Shown: positions 8,590 through 17,558, counted from the first letter of the stretch. The stretch is DNA of 64,000 nucleotides from Bradyrhizobium sp. CCBAU 53421 (GCF_015291625.1 NZ_CP030047.1:8184001-8248000), one strand, 5' to 3'. Made by a program: numbers and translations. The notes: generated by a model not told the origin, from the sequence alone.

Positions 8590-8640
8590 GACGCGTTTTC
8601 TTCACGCGAACCGGCGTCCGCTTCGCTCGAAAACGCTCTC
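8574..8640. repeat. dispersed intergenic repeat, family A, copy 1
   Basis: The stretch with core GACGCGTTTTCTTCACGCGA and the tail CTTCGCTCGAAAACGCTCT recurs with few changes at 30778-30840. Its ends are mutually complementary (CGTTTTC near one end, GAAAACG at the other). It lies between convergent genes. I recall this type of element as common between genes in Bradyrhizobium; only two copies are visible in this window. Confidence 0.7.
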
Positions 8641-8645
8641 GCCGA

Positions 8646-9368
8646 TCACGCAGTCTTGACGCCGGCGACGATGCCGGTCGGCTCGTCGCTGAGCCAGCGA
8701 TAGATCACGCCGCCGAGCGCGCCGCCGATCAAAGGCGCGACCCAGAACATCCAGAGCTGCCCAAGCGCCCAGCCGCCGACGAACAGAGCCGGCCCGGTGC
8801 TGCGCGCCGGGTTCACCGAGGTGTTCGTGACGGGAATGCTGACGAGATGGATCATCACCAGCGCGAGGCCGATGGCGAGCGGCGCGAAGCCGGCGGGCGC
8901 CTTGCCGTGGGTCGATCCCATGATGATGAACAGGAACATCATGGTCATCACCACCTCGGTGATGAAGCACACCACCATGCTGTACTGGCCCGGCGAGTGC
9001 GCGTCGTAGCCGTTGGAGGCAAAACCCTTGCTGACATCGAAGCCGGGCGCGCCGCTGGCGATCACATAGAGCAGCCAGGCCGCGACGATCGCGCCGGCGA
9101 CCTGCGCGATGATGTAGGGCAGCACCTGGCCGCCAGGGAAACGCCCGCCCGCGGCGAGCCCGACCGTCACGGCCGGATTGAGGTGGCAACCCGAGATATG
9201 GCCGATCGCATAGGCCATGGTCACCACACTCAACCCGAAGGTCAATGACACGCCGACCAGGCCGATCCCGACCTGCGGAAAGCCGGCCGCGATGACAGCG
9301 CTGCCGCAGCCAGCGAATGTGAGCCAAAACGTACCGATCAGCTCGGCCGCGTATTTCTTCATCTCCAT
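8646..9368 (-). CDS. aqpZ: aquaporin Z, water channel
   Basis: The 240-residue inner-membrane protein has six predicted helices and both pore signatures: NPA at 64-66 (HLNPAVTVG) and NPA at 187-189 (SVNPARSTG). The selectivity-filter positions can be read as F44, H175, T184 and R190, the water-selective set of AqpZ, rather than the glycerol-facilitator set. The ATG follows GGGGAGA. It is convergent with purK and single-gene. Confidence in both family and water selectivity is high. Confidence 0.96.
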   Translation of the reverse strand: MEMKKYAAELIGTFWLTFAGCGSAVIAAGFPQVGIGLVGVSLTFGLSVVTMAYAIGHISGCHLNPAVTVGLAAGGRFPGGQVLPYIIAQVAGAIVAAWLLYVIASGAPGFDVSKGFASNGYDAHSPGQYSMVVCFITEVVMTMMFLFIIMGSTHGKAPAGFAPLAIGLALVMIHLVSIPVTNTSVNPARSTGPALFVGGWALGQLWMFWVAPLIGGALGGVIYRWLSDEPTGIVAGVKTA

Positions 9369-9632
9369 GTGGCATCTCCCCTATTTCCAATGTCCGGGTT
9401 GTCAGAAACTCCGGGAGCGGCCCCGATACCGGCGCCAAATCACCCAAATCAGGGCCGCACAAAGGCATTTTCGCCCCATTTCATGGCTTTACTAGGCCCG
9501 AAAGTCACTCGACCGGTGGACATCTGCGCGTTTGTCTGATACATGCGCGCGCCTAGGGTTAAGAGGCAGGCCTTTTGCCGCCCCTTTACCTCGCCAGAAT
9601 TCCGAACCGATCAATTCAAAAGAGGATGCCGC

Positions 9633-9929
9633 GTGCAGGTTCTCGTCCGCGATAACAATGTCGACCAAGCCCTGAAGGCGCTGAAGAAGAAGATGCAGCG
9701 CGAGGGCATTTTCCGCGAGATGAAGCTCCGCGGTCACTACGAAAAGCCCTCTGAGAAGAAGGCTCGCGAAAAGGCCGAAGCCGTGCGCCGCGCACGCAAG
9801 CTGGCGCGCAAGAAGCTGCAGCGCGAAGGCCTGCTGCCGATGAAGCCGAAGCCGGTGTTCGGCGCTGGTCCCGGTGGCGACCGCGGCGGCCGTCCCGGTG
9901 GTGCAGGCGCTGGTCGCGGACCGCGCTGA
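9633..9929 (+). CDS. rpsU: 30S ribosomal protein S21
   Basis: The GTG at 9633 follows a good ribosome binding site (AAGAGGA, 9620-9626) and begins the classic S21 sequence [20 protein letters not shown]. The product has 98 residues. The S21 core ends near residue 70. A glycine/arginine-rich tail ([17 protein letters not shown]) makes it longer than the E. coli protein, as is usual in Rhizobiales. The frame is open further upstream to 9543, but that part lacks S21 similarity. S21 sits in the small subunit near the anti-Shine-Dalgarno region and aids initiation. A terminator follows at 9959-9987. Confidence 0.96.
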   Translation: MQVLVRDNNVDQALKALKKKMQREGIFREMKLRGHYEKPSEKKAREKAEAVRRARKLARKKLQREGLLPMKPKPVFGAGPGGDRGGRPGGAGAGRGPR

Positions 9930-9958
9930 ACCGTTTTACCGATCCGGAAGTCTAACAG

Positions 9959-9987
9959 CGCGGGCCACGGGCCCGCGTTGTTGTTTT
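9959..9987 (+). terminator. rho-independent terminator of rpsU
   Basis: An 8-bp G+C stem, CGCGGGCC (9959-9966) with GGCCCGCG (9970-9977), has a three-base loop and is followed by TTGTTGTTTT. It lies 30 bases after the rpsU stop codon. Confidence 0.8.
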
Positions 9988-10042
9988 GAAGCCAGCCGCG
10001 TTCCGGGGTACCCATGCAAATCGACCGGCAAGAGCATTTTGC

Positions 10043-10705
10043 ATGACGGCCGTTCCGGCGCCTCGCTCCCCGCTCCCCGAACCTGCGCAGCGCCGTCGTG
10101 CGGCGCAATTCGTCATCATGGCGGTGGCTCTCGGCCTGCCGCTCGGCGGCTGCTCCTTCGACTTGGGATCATGGGGCTCGGACGACAAGCCAAAACCGGC
10201 TGCTGCCGCTGCCGACAAGCCGGCTACCGACACCATCACCGCGCAGGATATCAACAGCGCCAAGGATCACGCCACGCGCGGCCAGGTGCTGGCGCATTCC
10301 GGCAAGGTCGACGAGGCGCAGGCGGAGTTCGAGCAGGCGCTGACCACCGACCCCTACAACATCCAGGCGCTGTACGGCCGTGGCTTGATCTATCAGGGGC
10401 GCGGGCAACATCAGCAAGCGATCGACGATTTTACCGCGGCGAGCGGGTTGTCGCCGCAGAAGGCCGAGCCACTGGTCGGCCGCGCCACCAGCTACCTCGC
10501 GCTCGACAAGGCCAAGCAGGCCGCCACCGATCTCGACGAGGCCGTGCAGGCCGATCCCAGCAACGTTGCGGCGTGGAGCGCACGCGGCCAGGCCTATGAG
10601 CGGCTCGGCGACAAGGCCAAGGCGGCGGCATCCTACAATCGCGTGCTCGCGCTGCGGCCGAATGACGGGAGCGCGCGCAGCGGGCTGGCGCGCACCGGCG
10701 GCTGA
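10043..10705 (+). CDS. TPR-repeat lipoprotein
   Basis: Translated from the ATG at 10043, the 220-residue protein has a lipoprotein signal peptide ending in the lipobox LGGC (34-37), so Cys37 would be lipidated. It then has an A/K-rich linker and about four tetratricopeptide repeats (about 75-215), with segments such as AQAEFEQALTTDPYNIQALY and AWSARGQAYERLGDKAKAAA. TPR lipoproteins of this size often act as assembly scaffolds in the periplasm (PilF/NlpI/BamD-like roles), but no specific partner can be named. The frame stays open up to 9986; the downstream ATG is preferred because it gives a shorter, more normal signal peptide. Confidence 0.85.
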   Translation: MTAVPAPRSPLPEPAQRRRAAQFVIMAVALGLPLGGCSFDLGSWGSDDKPKPAAAAADKPATDTITAQDINSAKDHATRGQVLAHSGKVDEAQAEFEQALTTDPYNIQALYGRGLIYQGRGQHQQAIDDFTAASGLSPQKAEPLVGRATSYLALDKAKQAATDLDEAVQADPSNVAAWSARGQAYERLGDKAKAAASYNRVLALRPNDGSARSGLARTGG

Positions 10706-10714
10706 ACTTTCGAC

Positions 10715-11623
10715 TTACTTCGGCAGGACGGCGTGGAACATCGACTTCATGCCGGAGAACATGTCGTCGGTCACCGACGTGTGCTCGTTCTTCGGCGCCG
10801 GCATGGCGGCGTCGGCGCGCAGGTCGAGCGGCGCCTGCAGCACCGGGACCGGAATGTCGGCCGGCGGCGTCAGCCGGTTCGAATCCTGGGCATTGGCGGC
10901 GTAGGGCGGACGCGGCTGCGCGGATTGATCGGCATTGTCGCTCGACGGGTTCGACACCATGATCGGCGGCGGCAACGGCCGGATCGCCTGGGCTGCCGCC
11001 GGACGCTGCTGGTCAGGCAGGCGGGCGACATCCGTGCTGCGAGCGTCCTGGGAGCGCGCGGCGTCCTGGGAGCGCGCAGCTTCCTGCGGACGCTCCTTGC
11101 GCAGCCGCTCGATCGCGGCACGCGCAAGATCGTTGGCGTCGTGAGCTTCCTCCGGCGTGACGGCGGACTCGACCGGCGCGGCGGCGGGCGCAGCCTTCGC
11201 GACCGCCTTCGGCGCCGCCGGATGATGGCGCGAATCGGCCGGGATGCTGGCCGTATCGGCCGGCGCATCAGCCTTAGTGTCGGCCGACTTGATGTCGGCA
11301 GACTTGGTATCAGCCGATTTGGGATCGGCGGGCTTCTCGGTGACGGTGGCCTTCTCCGACGCCGACCGCTCGATCAAGGTGCGCTCGGACATGCCCTTGG
11401 CCTTCACGCCGGCTTCCGGGAGGCTGCTGACCACGGTGGACTTTTCGGCGGGCTTGGCGGGGACTTTTGAATCCGGCTTGGGATCCACGGCGGCGGTCAC
11501 GGCCGCAGCGTCCGGCGCCTGCGGCTTGGCCACGATGTAGTGATTAACGATGTACGCCCCGATGATGGTCGCTGCCACCGAGGGTAAGATGTCCATCACG
11601 AATTTCTTCAGGTAACTCAGCAT
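10715..11623 (-). CDS. membrane-anchored low-complexity protein of unknown function
   Basis: The 302-residue product has one N-terminal membrane helix (about 10-32, ILPSVAATIIGAYIVNHYIV). The rest is disordered and rich in A, P, D, K and S. Two tandem repeats are visible: KSAD(T/I) units around residues 98-118 and AARSQD units around residues 178-194. The final 40 residues (with TSVTDDMFSGMKSMFHAVLP) look more ordered and may be the conserved part. The predicted topology puts the long tail in the periplasm or, if inverted, in the cytoplasm. No family is recognised. It is convergent with the TPR lipoprotein gene, with only nine bases between them. Confidence 0.75.
   Translation of the reverse strand: MLSYLKKFVMDILPSVAATIIGAYIVNHYIVAKPQAPDAAAVTAAVDPKPDSKVPAKPAEKSTVVSSLPEAGVKAKGMSERTLIERSASEKATVTEKPADPKSADTKSADIKSADTKADAPADTASIPADSRHHPAAPKAVAKAAPAAAPVESAVTPEEAHDANDLARAAIERLRKERPQEAARSQDAARSQDARSTDVARLPDQQRPAAAQAIRPLPPPIMVSNPSSDNADQSAQPRPPYAANAQDSNRLTPPADIPVPVLQAPLDLRADAAMPAPKNEHTSVTDDMFSGMKSMFHAVLPK
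11037..11090 (-). repeat. 18-base tandem repeat in the low-complexity gene
   Basis: Two near-identical 18-base units, GCGTCCTGGGAGCGCGCG, with a diverged third, encode AARSQD-type hexapeptides. In-frame length changes would be tolerated. Confidence 0.6.
11270..11332 (-). repeat. 15-base tandem repeat encoding KSAD units
   Basis: Four to five 15-base units containing TCGGC(A/C)GACTTG(G/A)T encode (T/I)KSAD pentapeptides in the disordered part of the membrane-anchored protein. Divergence between units shows that the repeat is not recent. Confidence 0.6.
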
Positions 11624-11873
11624 GACCTGCCACTCCCCACCCCGTTATTTCATGCTGGAACTTTGAGGCACATTCAGGGATCAACTGCGTCGGATCGGTG
11701 GCAAACCCCCGTTCCGACGTCACCTTTGGTGTCACTTTGGTTTCAGCGGAGGCGCCCCCTGCGCAGGCCGCATCCGCCTTCTAGATCATCGTGCAGCCGT
11801 TAACAGCATATGAATTTCCACAGCTGGGCCGGCTGGGGGCTGCCATTCTGCGCGCGCAGGGTTACCGCCCGCA

Positions 11874-12164
11874 TCAGGGCTTGAGTTCGACCTCAAGGAA
11901 CACGATCTCGTTGGCCGTCTCGTTGAGCACGTCGTGCTGGACCCCGGCCTTGCGGAAATAGGACTTGCCGGCGCCGAGCTGGGCCTTGGAGCGCTCGCCG
12001 TTCGGCGCCACGATCGTCATCTCGCCGGCCGTGATCGGAACGATGACGTAGTCCATCTCGTGGGTGTGGTGGCCGGTGGCGCTACCCGGCGCGAGCCGCC
12101 ATTCGGTCACGCGGACCTCCGCGGTATCCACCTGCACATCCGATTTGGCGCTGAGCATCGTCAC
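11874..12164 (-). CDS. small single-domain cupin protein
   Basis: A 96-residue beta-barrel protein with the first cupin motif GHHTHEMDYV (residues about 32-41) followed by GEMTIVAPNGE. The second motif is recognisable as AGVQHDVLNE. Two histidines and a glutamate from motif 1 and the histidine of motif 2 could bind one metal ion. The activity is not predictable: such small cupins include isomerases, dioxygenases and sensor proteins. It lies 34 bases downstream of the calcium/proton antiporter's stop-codon side and in the same direction, so the two may share a transcript. Confidence 0.85.
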   Translation of the reverse strand: MTMLSAKSDVQVDTAEVRVTEWRLAPGSATGHHTHEMDYVIVPITAGEMTIVAPNGERSKAQLGAGKSYFRKAGVQHDVLNETANEIVFLEVELKP

Positions 12165-12197
12165 TTCTCCAAGTTTCTTGTTTGGGCGGATCGTGCG

Positions 12198-13295
12198 CTA
12201 GGGCACGAAAACCATGAATACGAACACCGCGAACACCACCATGTGAACGAGCCCGAACAGGATGTTGGTGCGGCCGGTTCCGAAGGTGAGCATGCTGACC
12301 ATGAAGGTGAGCAGCAGGATCAGCATATGCTGGTTGCTGAGCCCGAGCACCAGCTGCTTGTCGAGCACCGAAGCGGCAACCGCCACCGCCGGAACCGTGA
12401 GCCCGATGGTGGCGATCGAGGAGCCCAGCGCGAGGTTGATGCTCTTCTGCAGGTCGTTCTTGCGCGCCGCCGACACCGCGGCAACGCTCTCCGGCAGCAG
12501 GATCAGCGCCGCCACCACCAGACCGGCAAAGGCCGGCGGCGCGCCGATCTTGACGGTGACGACATCGACCACCAGCGAGAACTTCTTGGCCAGCAGCACC
12601 ACCGCCAGTAGCGACACCAGCAGCAGGACAACGCTGATCGCGGTCTCGCGGTCCGACATCACCTCGCCATGCGCCGCTGCCTCGTTGGCGCCGCTGACGA
12701 AATAATCGCGGTGGCGGATGGTCTGGGTGTAGAGGAACACCGAATAAAGCAGCAAGGTCACGACGCTGATCACGGCGAGCTGGGCCGTGGAGTAGATCGG
12801 GCCCGGCGCGGTGAGCGTGAAATTCGGCATGTCGAGCGTGATGGTCGCGAGCACGAACAATACGCTGAGATAAAGGTTGGCGCCGGTGATCTGGAAATCC
12901 TGCTCGCGGTAGCGGATGCCGCCGATGAAGATGCAGAGCCCGACCAGACCGTTGCAGACGATCATCACCACCGCGAACACGGTGTCGCGCGCCAAGGTCG
13001 GCGCCGGCGTGTCGCCCAGCATGATGGTCGAGATCAGCGCCACCTCGATGACCGTCACGGCCAGCGTCAGCAGCAGCGTGCCGAACGGCTCGCCGATCCG
13101 CTCGGCGATCATCTCGGCATGGTGGACGGCCGCAAACACGGTGCCGAACAGGATCACCAGCAGCACGGCGGCGAACACCCAGCCGGCGGCCGATGGCGCG
13201 AAGCTGTAGCCGCTGGCCGAGACCGCGGCAAACAACAGCACCGCCAAAAGGGGATACAGCCAGGCCGACCGTGGCATCGGTCCGTGTGCGCTCAT
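12198..13295 (-). CDS. chaA: calcium/proton antiporter of the ChaA/CaCA type
   Basis: The 365-residue membrane protein has about 10-11 hydrophobic helices. It holds two inverted sodium/calcium-exchanger repeats, each with an acidic residue in a conserved helix (TLAVTVIEVALIST and SIATIGLTVPAVAVAASVLD regions). ChaA-type transporters expel Ca2+ (or Na+/K+) in exchange for H+ across the inner membrane. The length matches E. coli ChaA. The start ATG follows GAGGGGACCCC. The small cupin gene follows on the same strand. The ion specificity is inferred from the family. Confidence 0.88.
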   Translation of the reverse strand: MSAHGPMPRSAWLYPLLAVLLFAAVSASGYSFAPSAAGWVFAAVLLVILFGTVFAAVHHAEMIAERIGEPFGTLLLTLAVTVIEVALISTIMLGDTPAPTLARDTVFAVVMIVCNGLVGLCIFIGGIRYREQDFQITGANLYLSVLFVLATITLDMPNFTLTAPGPIYSTAQLAVISVVTLLLYSVFLYTQTIRHRDYFVSGANEAAAHGEVMSDRETAISVVLLLVSLLAVVLLAKKFSLVVDVVTVKIGAPPAFAGLVVAALILLPESVAAVSAARKNDLQKSINLALGSSIATIGLTVPAVAVAASVLDKQLVLGLSNQHMLILLLTFMVSMLTFGTGRTNILFGLVHMVVFAVFVFMVFVP

Positions 13296-13349
13296 TATGG
13301 GGTCCCCTCACTTCGGTAACCCCGATTATGCGACAGACAATCGCCGCCG

Positions 13350-14168
13350 TCAGCCTCTTGCGGCGTCGATAAACCGCCTCGCGGTATCCATCGCGCCGAA
13401 ATTGTCGAGATCGTCGTGACCGCCACCGGGCAGACGCACGAACTGCTTGGGCTCATGGGCGAGGCCGAACAGCCGCTCGCCGAACTGAATCGGGATCACC
13501 GGATCGTTGCTGCCGTGCATGATCAGGAGCGGCGCAGTGACGCCGGTGATTCGCCGGTCGGAATGGAATTGATCCCGCATCAGCAGGCTGACCGGCACAT
13601 ACCAGAAGTGCGCGCCGGCAACGTCGGCGGTCGAGGTATAGGGCGCCTCCAGGATCAGCCTGCCGATCGGATGCTCGGCGGCGAGCGCGACCGCAACGCC
13701 GGTGCCGAGGGAGAATCCCCAGGCCACGATCTGCTCGGGGCGATAGCGCGCGGTGGTGAACGCGTAAGCGGCCGCAGCGTCCTGCAGCAGCCCCTGCTCG
13801 CTCGGAGATCCGCTCGAGCCGGCGTAGCCCCGGTAGGACAGCGCCACCAGCCCGGTACCGTCGGCCGTGATGCCCTTGAAGCGCGCCACGCGGCCGGCCA
13901 GGAAATCGCCATTGCCGGGAAAGAACAGCACGACGGGGCGGCCCGGCTTCGGCGGCACATGCCATACGATGACCTTCTCGCCGTCGGACGTTGTGAGGAC
14001 ATGCTCCTCCGCGTCGGGAAGACCGGCGGCTGCGGGCGCGGTCCGTCCGACCGGAGGGATCGGAAACAGCAATTCGCGCTGCTTGACGTACAGCACCGCG
14101 AGCCCGCCGAGATAGACGACGACCGCGGCGATCACGAGCCATTTCAGGATTGCGAGGGCCAGCGCCAT
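13350..14168 (-). CDS. membrane-anchored alpha/beta hydrolase (BEM46/ABHD13-like)
   Basis: The 272-residue protein has one N-terminal membrane helix (about 5-25, LKWLVIAAVVVYLGGLAVLY) followed by an alpha/beta-hydrolase domain. The nucleophile elbow is GFSLG. The acid is in MHGSNDPVIP and the histidine in GGGHDDL. These form a Ser-Asp-His triad. The pattern with an N-terminal anchor and GNGDF oxyanion segment resembles the BEM46/YfhR group, whose substrates are mostly unknown. It lies downstream of the 56-residue gene at 14183-14353 with 14 bases between, so co-transcription is likely. Confidence 0.88.
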   Translation of the reverse strand: MALALAILKWLVIAAVVVYLGGLAVLYVKQRELLFPIPPVGRTAPAAAGLPDAEEHVLTTSDGEKVIVWHVPPKPGRPVVLFFPGNGDFLAGRVARFKGITADGTGLVALSYRGYAGSSGSPSEQGLLQDAAAAYAFTTARYRPEQIVAWGFSLGTGVAVALAAEHPIGRLILEAPYTSTADVAGAHFWYVPVSLLMRDQFHSDRRITGVTAPLLIMHGSNDPVIPIQFGERLFGLAHEPKQFVRLPGGGHDDLDNFGAMDTARRFIDAARG

Positions 14169-14182
14169 AACCGGTGCCGCAG

Positions 14183-14353
14183 TTATGTCTTGGCGCGAAG
14201 CTTGAGCCGTTTCTCGACGTCAGCCTTGATGCTGTCCGGGATCGGCCGGCATGCGCACGCTGCCGCATGCGCGATATGCCACTTGATGCGCTGCTCGCGC
14301 GTGGCTCGGGGCGGCATGCGATGGTGTCGATGCCACTCCCGGTTCAGCGCCAT
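14183..14353 (-). CDS. small basic protein of unknown function (56 residues)
   Basis: The frame from the ATG at 14353 encodes a 56-residue, strongly basic protein that starts MALNREWHRHHRMPPRATRE and ends KRLKLRAKT. It contains HRHH, a HIAHAAACAC segment with two cysteines, and the closing PDSIKADVEKRLKLR. The start lies only 12 bases from the pntB stop on the same strand, and the hydrolase gene follows 14 bases after its stop. It thus fits as a gene between the transhydrogenase operon and the hydrolase. The Shine-Dalgarno signal is weak. The His/Cys content could bind metal, but that is inference. Confidence 0.6.
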   Translation of the reverse strand: MALNREWHRHHRMPPRATREQRIKWHIAHAAACACRPIPDSIKADVEKRLKLRAKT

Positions 14354-14365
14354 TTGCCGCGCGCC

Positions 14366-15763
14366 CTACATCGCCTTGACGATGTTCTCGGTGACCTTCT
14401 TGGCGTCGCCGAGCAGCATCATGGTGTTGTCGCGGTAGAACAGCGGGTTGTCGATGCCGGCGTAGCCCGAGGCCAGCGAACGCTTGATGAACATCACGGT
14501 GCCGGCCTTCCAGACCTGCAGCACCGGCATGCCGTAGATCGGCGAGGTCTTGTCTTCTTCCGCCGCCGGGTTGGTGACGTCGTTGGCGCCGATCACGAAG
14601 GCGATGTCGGCCTGGGCGAACTCCGAGTTGATGTCCTCGAGCTCGAACACCTCGTCATAGGGCACGTTGGCTTCGGCGAGCAGCACGTTCATGTGGCCGG
14701 GCATGCGCCCGGCCACCGGGTGAATGGCGTATTTCACCTCGACGCCTTCCTTCTTGAGGAGGTCGGCCATCTCGCGCAGCGCGTGCTGGGCCTGCGCCAC
14801 CGCCATGCCGTAGCCCGGCACGATGATGACCTTGGAGGCGTTCTTCATGATGAAGGCGGCATCATCAGCCGAGCCGAGTTTTGCCGGCTTCTGCTCGCCC
14901 GAGCCGCCGCCGGCCGCCGCGGTCTCGCCGCCGAAGCCGCCGAGGATCACCGAGATGAACGAGCGGTTCATCGCGTGGCACATGATGTAGGACAGGATCG
15001 CGCCCGACGAGCCGACCAGCGCGCCGGTGATGATCAGCGCCGAGTTGCCGAGCGTGAAGCCGATGCCGGCCGCGGCCCAGCCCGAATACGAGTTCAGCAT
15101 CGAGATCACGACCGGCATGTCGGCGCCGCCGATCGGGATGATCATCAGGACGCCGAGCGCCAGCGCCAGGATCGTGATCATCCAGAAGTCGAACGCGCTG
15201 CCACTCAGCACGAGGCCGACGATGAAGAACACCAGCGCCAGCGCCAGCACGATGTTGATGACGTGGCGGAACGGCAGGATGATCGGCGCGCCGCTCATCC
15301 GCGCCGACAGCTTCAGGAACGCGATCACCGAGCCGGTGAAGGTCAAGGCGCCGATCGCAACGCCGAGCGACATCTCGACCAGGCTCTGCGGATGGATGTT
15401 GCCCGGCGTGCCGATGTCGAAGGCTTCCGGCGCGTAGAACGCGCCGGCGGCGACCAGCACCGCGGCCATGCCGACCAGCGAGTGGAACGCGGCGACCAGT
15501 TCCGGCATCGAGGTCATCGGCACCCGGCGCGCGATCACGGCGCCGATGCCGCCGCCGATCGCGACCGCGAGGATCACCAAGAGCCAGGCGACGCCATCGG
15601 CCGGCGGATGGCTCGCCAGCGTGGTGCCGACCGCGATCGCCATGCCGATCATGCCGAACATGTTGCCCTGGCGCGACGATGCCGGGCTCGACAGGCCGCG
15701 CAGCGACAGGATGAACAGCACCCCCGCCACGAGGTACAACAGTGCAGAGAGATTGGCGCTCAT
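14366..15763 (-). CDS. pntB: NAD(P) transhydrogenase subunit beta
   Basis: Starting at the ATG that follows GGGGGACCTGAG, the product has 465 residues. The N-terminal half (about 1-270) is hydrophobic with eight to nine helices, the proton channel of the transhydrogenase. The C-terminal half is the NADP(H)-binding domain III, with VPGYGMAVAQAQHALREM and the loop IGANDVTNPAAE. The enzyme uses the proton gradient to reduce NADP+ with NADH. It closes a pntA1-pntA2-pntB operon. An upstream in-frame ATG at 15778 is possible but would use up the ribosome binding site. Confidence 0.97.
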   Translation of the reverse strand: MSANLSALLYLVAGVLFILSLRGLSSPASSRQGNMFGMIGMAIAVGTTLASHPPADGVAWLLVILAVAIGGGIGAVIARRVPMTSMPELVAAFHSLVGMAAVLVAAGAFYAPEAFDIGTPGNIHPQSLVEMSLGVAIGALTFTGSVIAFLKLSARMSGAPIILPFRHVINIVLALALVFFIVGLVLSGSAFDFWMITILALALGVLMIIPIGGADMPVVISMLNSYSGWAAAGIGFTLGNSALIITGALVGSSGAILSYIMCHAMNRSFISVILGGFGGETAAAGGGSGEQKPAKLGSADDAAFIMKNASKVIIVPGYGMAVAQAQHALREMADLLKKEGVEVKYAIHPVAGRMPGHMNVLLAEANVPYDEVFELEDINSEFAQADIAFVIGANDVTNPAAEEDKTSPIYGMPVLQVWKAGTVMFIKRSLASGYAGIDNPLFYRDNTMMLLGDAKKVTENIVKAM

Positions 15764-15808
15764 CTCAGGTCCCCCCAAATTCTTGACTCACCCCGAGGTG
15801 GTAGCCGT

Positions 15809-16126
15809 TCACTTGGCTTTCTTCTTGTACATCGCCAGCATGCGCTGGGTGACCAGGAAGCCGCCGAAGATGTTCACGCAGGCGAAGATCAGCGCGATGA
15901 AGCCGAAGCCGCGGGCCCAGCCCGATCCGCTCGACACCATGCCGACGCCGACCGCGAGCAGCGCGCCGACCACGATCACCGAGGAGATCGCGTTGGTCAC
16001 GCTCATCAGCGGCGTGTGCAGCGCGGGGGTCACCGACCACACCACGAAGTAGCCGACGAACACGGCAAGAACGAAGATCGACAGCCGGAACACGAACGGA
16101 TCGACGGCCTGCGCGAGATGCTCCAT
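15809..16126 (-). CDS. pntA2: NAD(P) transhydrogenase subunit alpha part 2
   Basis: A 105-residue membrane protein with three to four helices ([54 protein letters not shown]). It corresponds to the C-terminal membrane segment of one-piece PntA. In many alphaproteobacteria the alpha subunit is split in this way. It lies 11 bases after pntA1 and 45 bases before pntB. The ATG follows GAGAGAAGCC. Confidence 0.95.
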   Translation of the reverse strand: MEHLAQAVDPFVFRLSIFVLAVFVGYFVVWSVTPALHTPLMSVTNAISSVIVVGALLAVGVGMVSSGSGWARGFGFIALIFACVNIFGGFLVTQRMLAMYKKKAK

Positions 16127-16137
16127 GGCTTCTCTCC

Positions 16138-17262
16138 TTACTTCGGCTGGAAGTTGGGATGGATGACGGCGCCGTCTTTGGTCAGCGCGGTGGCCTTGAC
16201 CAGCTCGTCGTCCCAATTGACCGCGAGCGCCTTATTGGCCTTGTCGACCATCGTCTCGATGAACGAGAACAGGTTGCGCGCATACAGGCTCGAGGCCGAG
16301 GCGGCGACGCGGCCGGCGACATTGGTGTAGCCGACGATCTTGATGCCGTCGGTCTCGACCACCTCGCCGGGCCTCGCGCCCTCGACATTGCCGCCGCGCT
16401 CGACCGCGAGATCGACCAGCACCGAGCCGGGCTTCATCGACTTGACCATCTCGCCCGAGACGAGCTTGGGCGCCGGACGGCCCGGGATCAGCGCGGTGGT
16501 GATCACGATGTCCTGCTTCTTGATGTGCTCGGCGGTAAGCTGGGCCTGCTTGGCCTGATACTCTTTCGACATCTCCTTGGCGTAGCCGCCGGCGGTCTGC
16601 GCGTTCTTGAACTCCTCGTCCTCGACCGCGAGGAATTTGGCGCCGAGGCTCTCCACCTGCTCCTTGGTGGCGGGGCGCACGTCGGTCGCGGTGACGACGG
16701 CACCCAGCCGCCGCGCGGTCGCGATCGCCTGCAGGCCAGCAACGCCGACGCCCATCACGAACACTTTTGCGGCCGGCACGGTGCCGGCGGCGGTCATCAT
16801 CATCGGGAAGGCGCGGCCGAACGCTTCGGCGCCCTCGATCACCGCACGGTAGCCGGCAAGGTTGGCCTGCGAGGACAGCACGTCCATCACCTGGGCGCGG
16901 GTGATGCGCGGCATCAGCTCCATCGCGAACGCCGACACGCCGGCATCGGCCATCGCCTTCAGCGCGGCCTCGTTGCCATAGGGGTCCATGATCGCGATGA
17001 CCAGCGCGCCGCGCTTGTACTTCGAAAGCTCGGAGGCCTCGGGCCGCTTCACCTTGATGATGATGTCGGCGTCCTTGAGCGCATCGGCGCTGACGGTGGC
17101 GCCCGCCGCGGTGAGCTCCGAATCGGGCAGCCCCGACTTGACGCCCGCGCCCGGCTCGACCGCGACCTCGGCGCCCAGCGCCTTGAACTTCTTGATGGTA
17201 TCGGGCGAAACCGCAACCCGCGGCTCCGACGCATCGATTTCCTTGGCAACGGCGATCTTCAT
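16138..17262 (-). CDS. pntA1: NAD(P) transhydrogenase subunit alpha part 1
   Basis: The 374-residue soluble protein is domain I, the NAD(H)-binding part of proton-translocating transhydrogenase. Visible landmarks are the alanine-dehydrogenase-like N-terminus ([20 protein letters not shown]), the dinucleotide fold [20 protein letters not shown], and a following acidic loop ([13 protein letters not shown]). Its ATG follows GGAGGGCCC. It is the first gene of the pnt operon; the promoter should lie in 17263-17405. Confidence 0.97.
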   Translation of the reverse strand: MKIAVAKEIDASEPRVAVSPDTIKKFKALGAEVAVEPGAGVKSGLPDSELTAAGATVSADALKDADIIIKVKRPEASELSKYKRGALVIAIMDPYGNEAALKAMADAGVSAFAMELMPRITRAQVMDVLSSQANLAGYRAVIEGAEAFGRAFPMMMTAAGTVPAAKVFVMGVGVAGLQAIATARRLGAVVTATDVRPATKEQVESLGAKFLAVEDEEFKNAQTAGGYAKEMSKEYQAKQAQLTAEHIKKQDIVITTALIPGRPAPKLVSGEMVKSMKPGSVLVDLAVERGGNVEGARPGEVVETDGIKIVGYTNVAGRVAASASSLYARNLFSFIETMVDKANKALAVNWDDELVKATALTKDGAVIHPNFQPK

Positions 17263-17405
17263 GGGCCCTCCGGCGGCGCGAGCGGCGCACGCGTCTTCAA
17301 ACTAGCGTTATTTTCGCCAGATTGGATACCCGGTTTTTCCATCCGGGTTTCGACAGGAATTCCGGCACCGCCGCGGGACGGCGATGCCGCTAGCCGATCA
17401 GAGGA

Positions 17406-17558
17406 TCAGACCAGGAAATAGGCCATCAAGGCGAGGAGGATGGCGACGCTGATGGTGCCCCATTTGACCAGCATGAGAAAGCCTTCATAGGTCTGCTCAT
17501 GCGCCACGTAATCGTTGCCGTCGGCGGTCGTGTAGGCCACTTCGCTATGGTCTGCCAT
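17406..17558 (-). CDS. aa3-type cytochrome c oxidase subunit IV
   Basis: A 50-residue protein read from the ATG at 17558. It starts MADHSEVAYTTADGNDYVAH, has one membrane helix (about 27-48, ending in ALMAYFLV), and fits the bacterial subunit IV family (COX4_pro_2). In this family a short acidic N-terminus precedes a single transmembrane helix. The subunit is a minor, structurally peripheral part of the aa3 oxidase in alphaproteobacteria. It is not next to the other oxidase genes, which is usual. The next gene on the strand is pntA1, 143 bases away. Confidence 0.88.
   Translation of the reverse strand: MADHSEVAYTTADGNDYVAHEQTYEGFLMLVKWGTISVAILLALMAYFLV

Noticed and set aside
10866..10890. 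GGTTCGAATCC, a tRNA T-loop-like string
   Set aside because: It lies inside the coding frame of the low-complexity membrane protein (codons for DSNRLT) and no acceptor or anticodon stem could be built around it.
14174..16330. A 718-codon plus-strand frame opposite pntB and pntA2
   Set aside because: Antisense shadow of membrane genes; composition (H, R, D, Q) without hydrophobic core or known motif.
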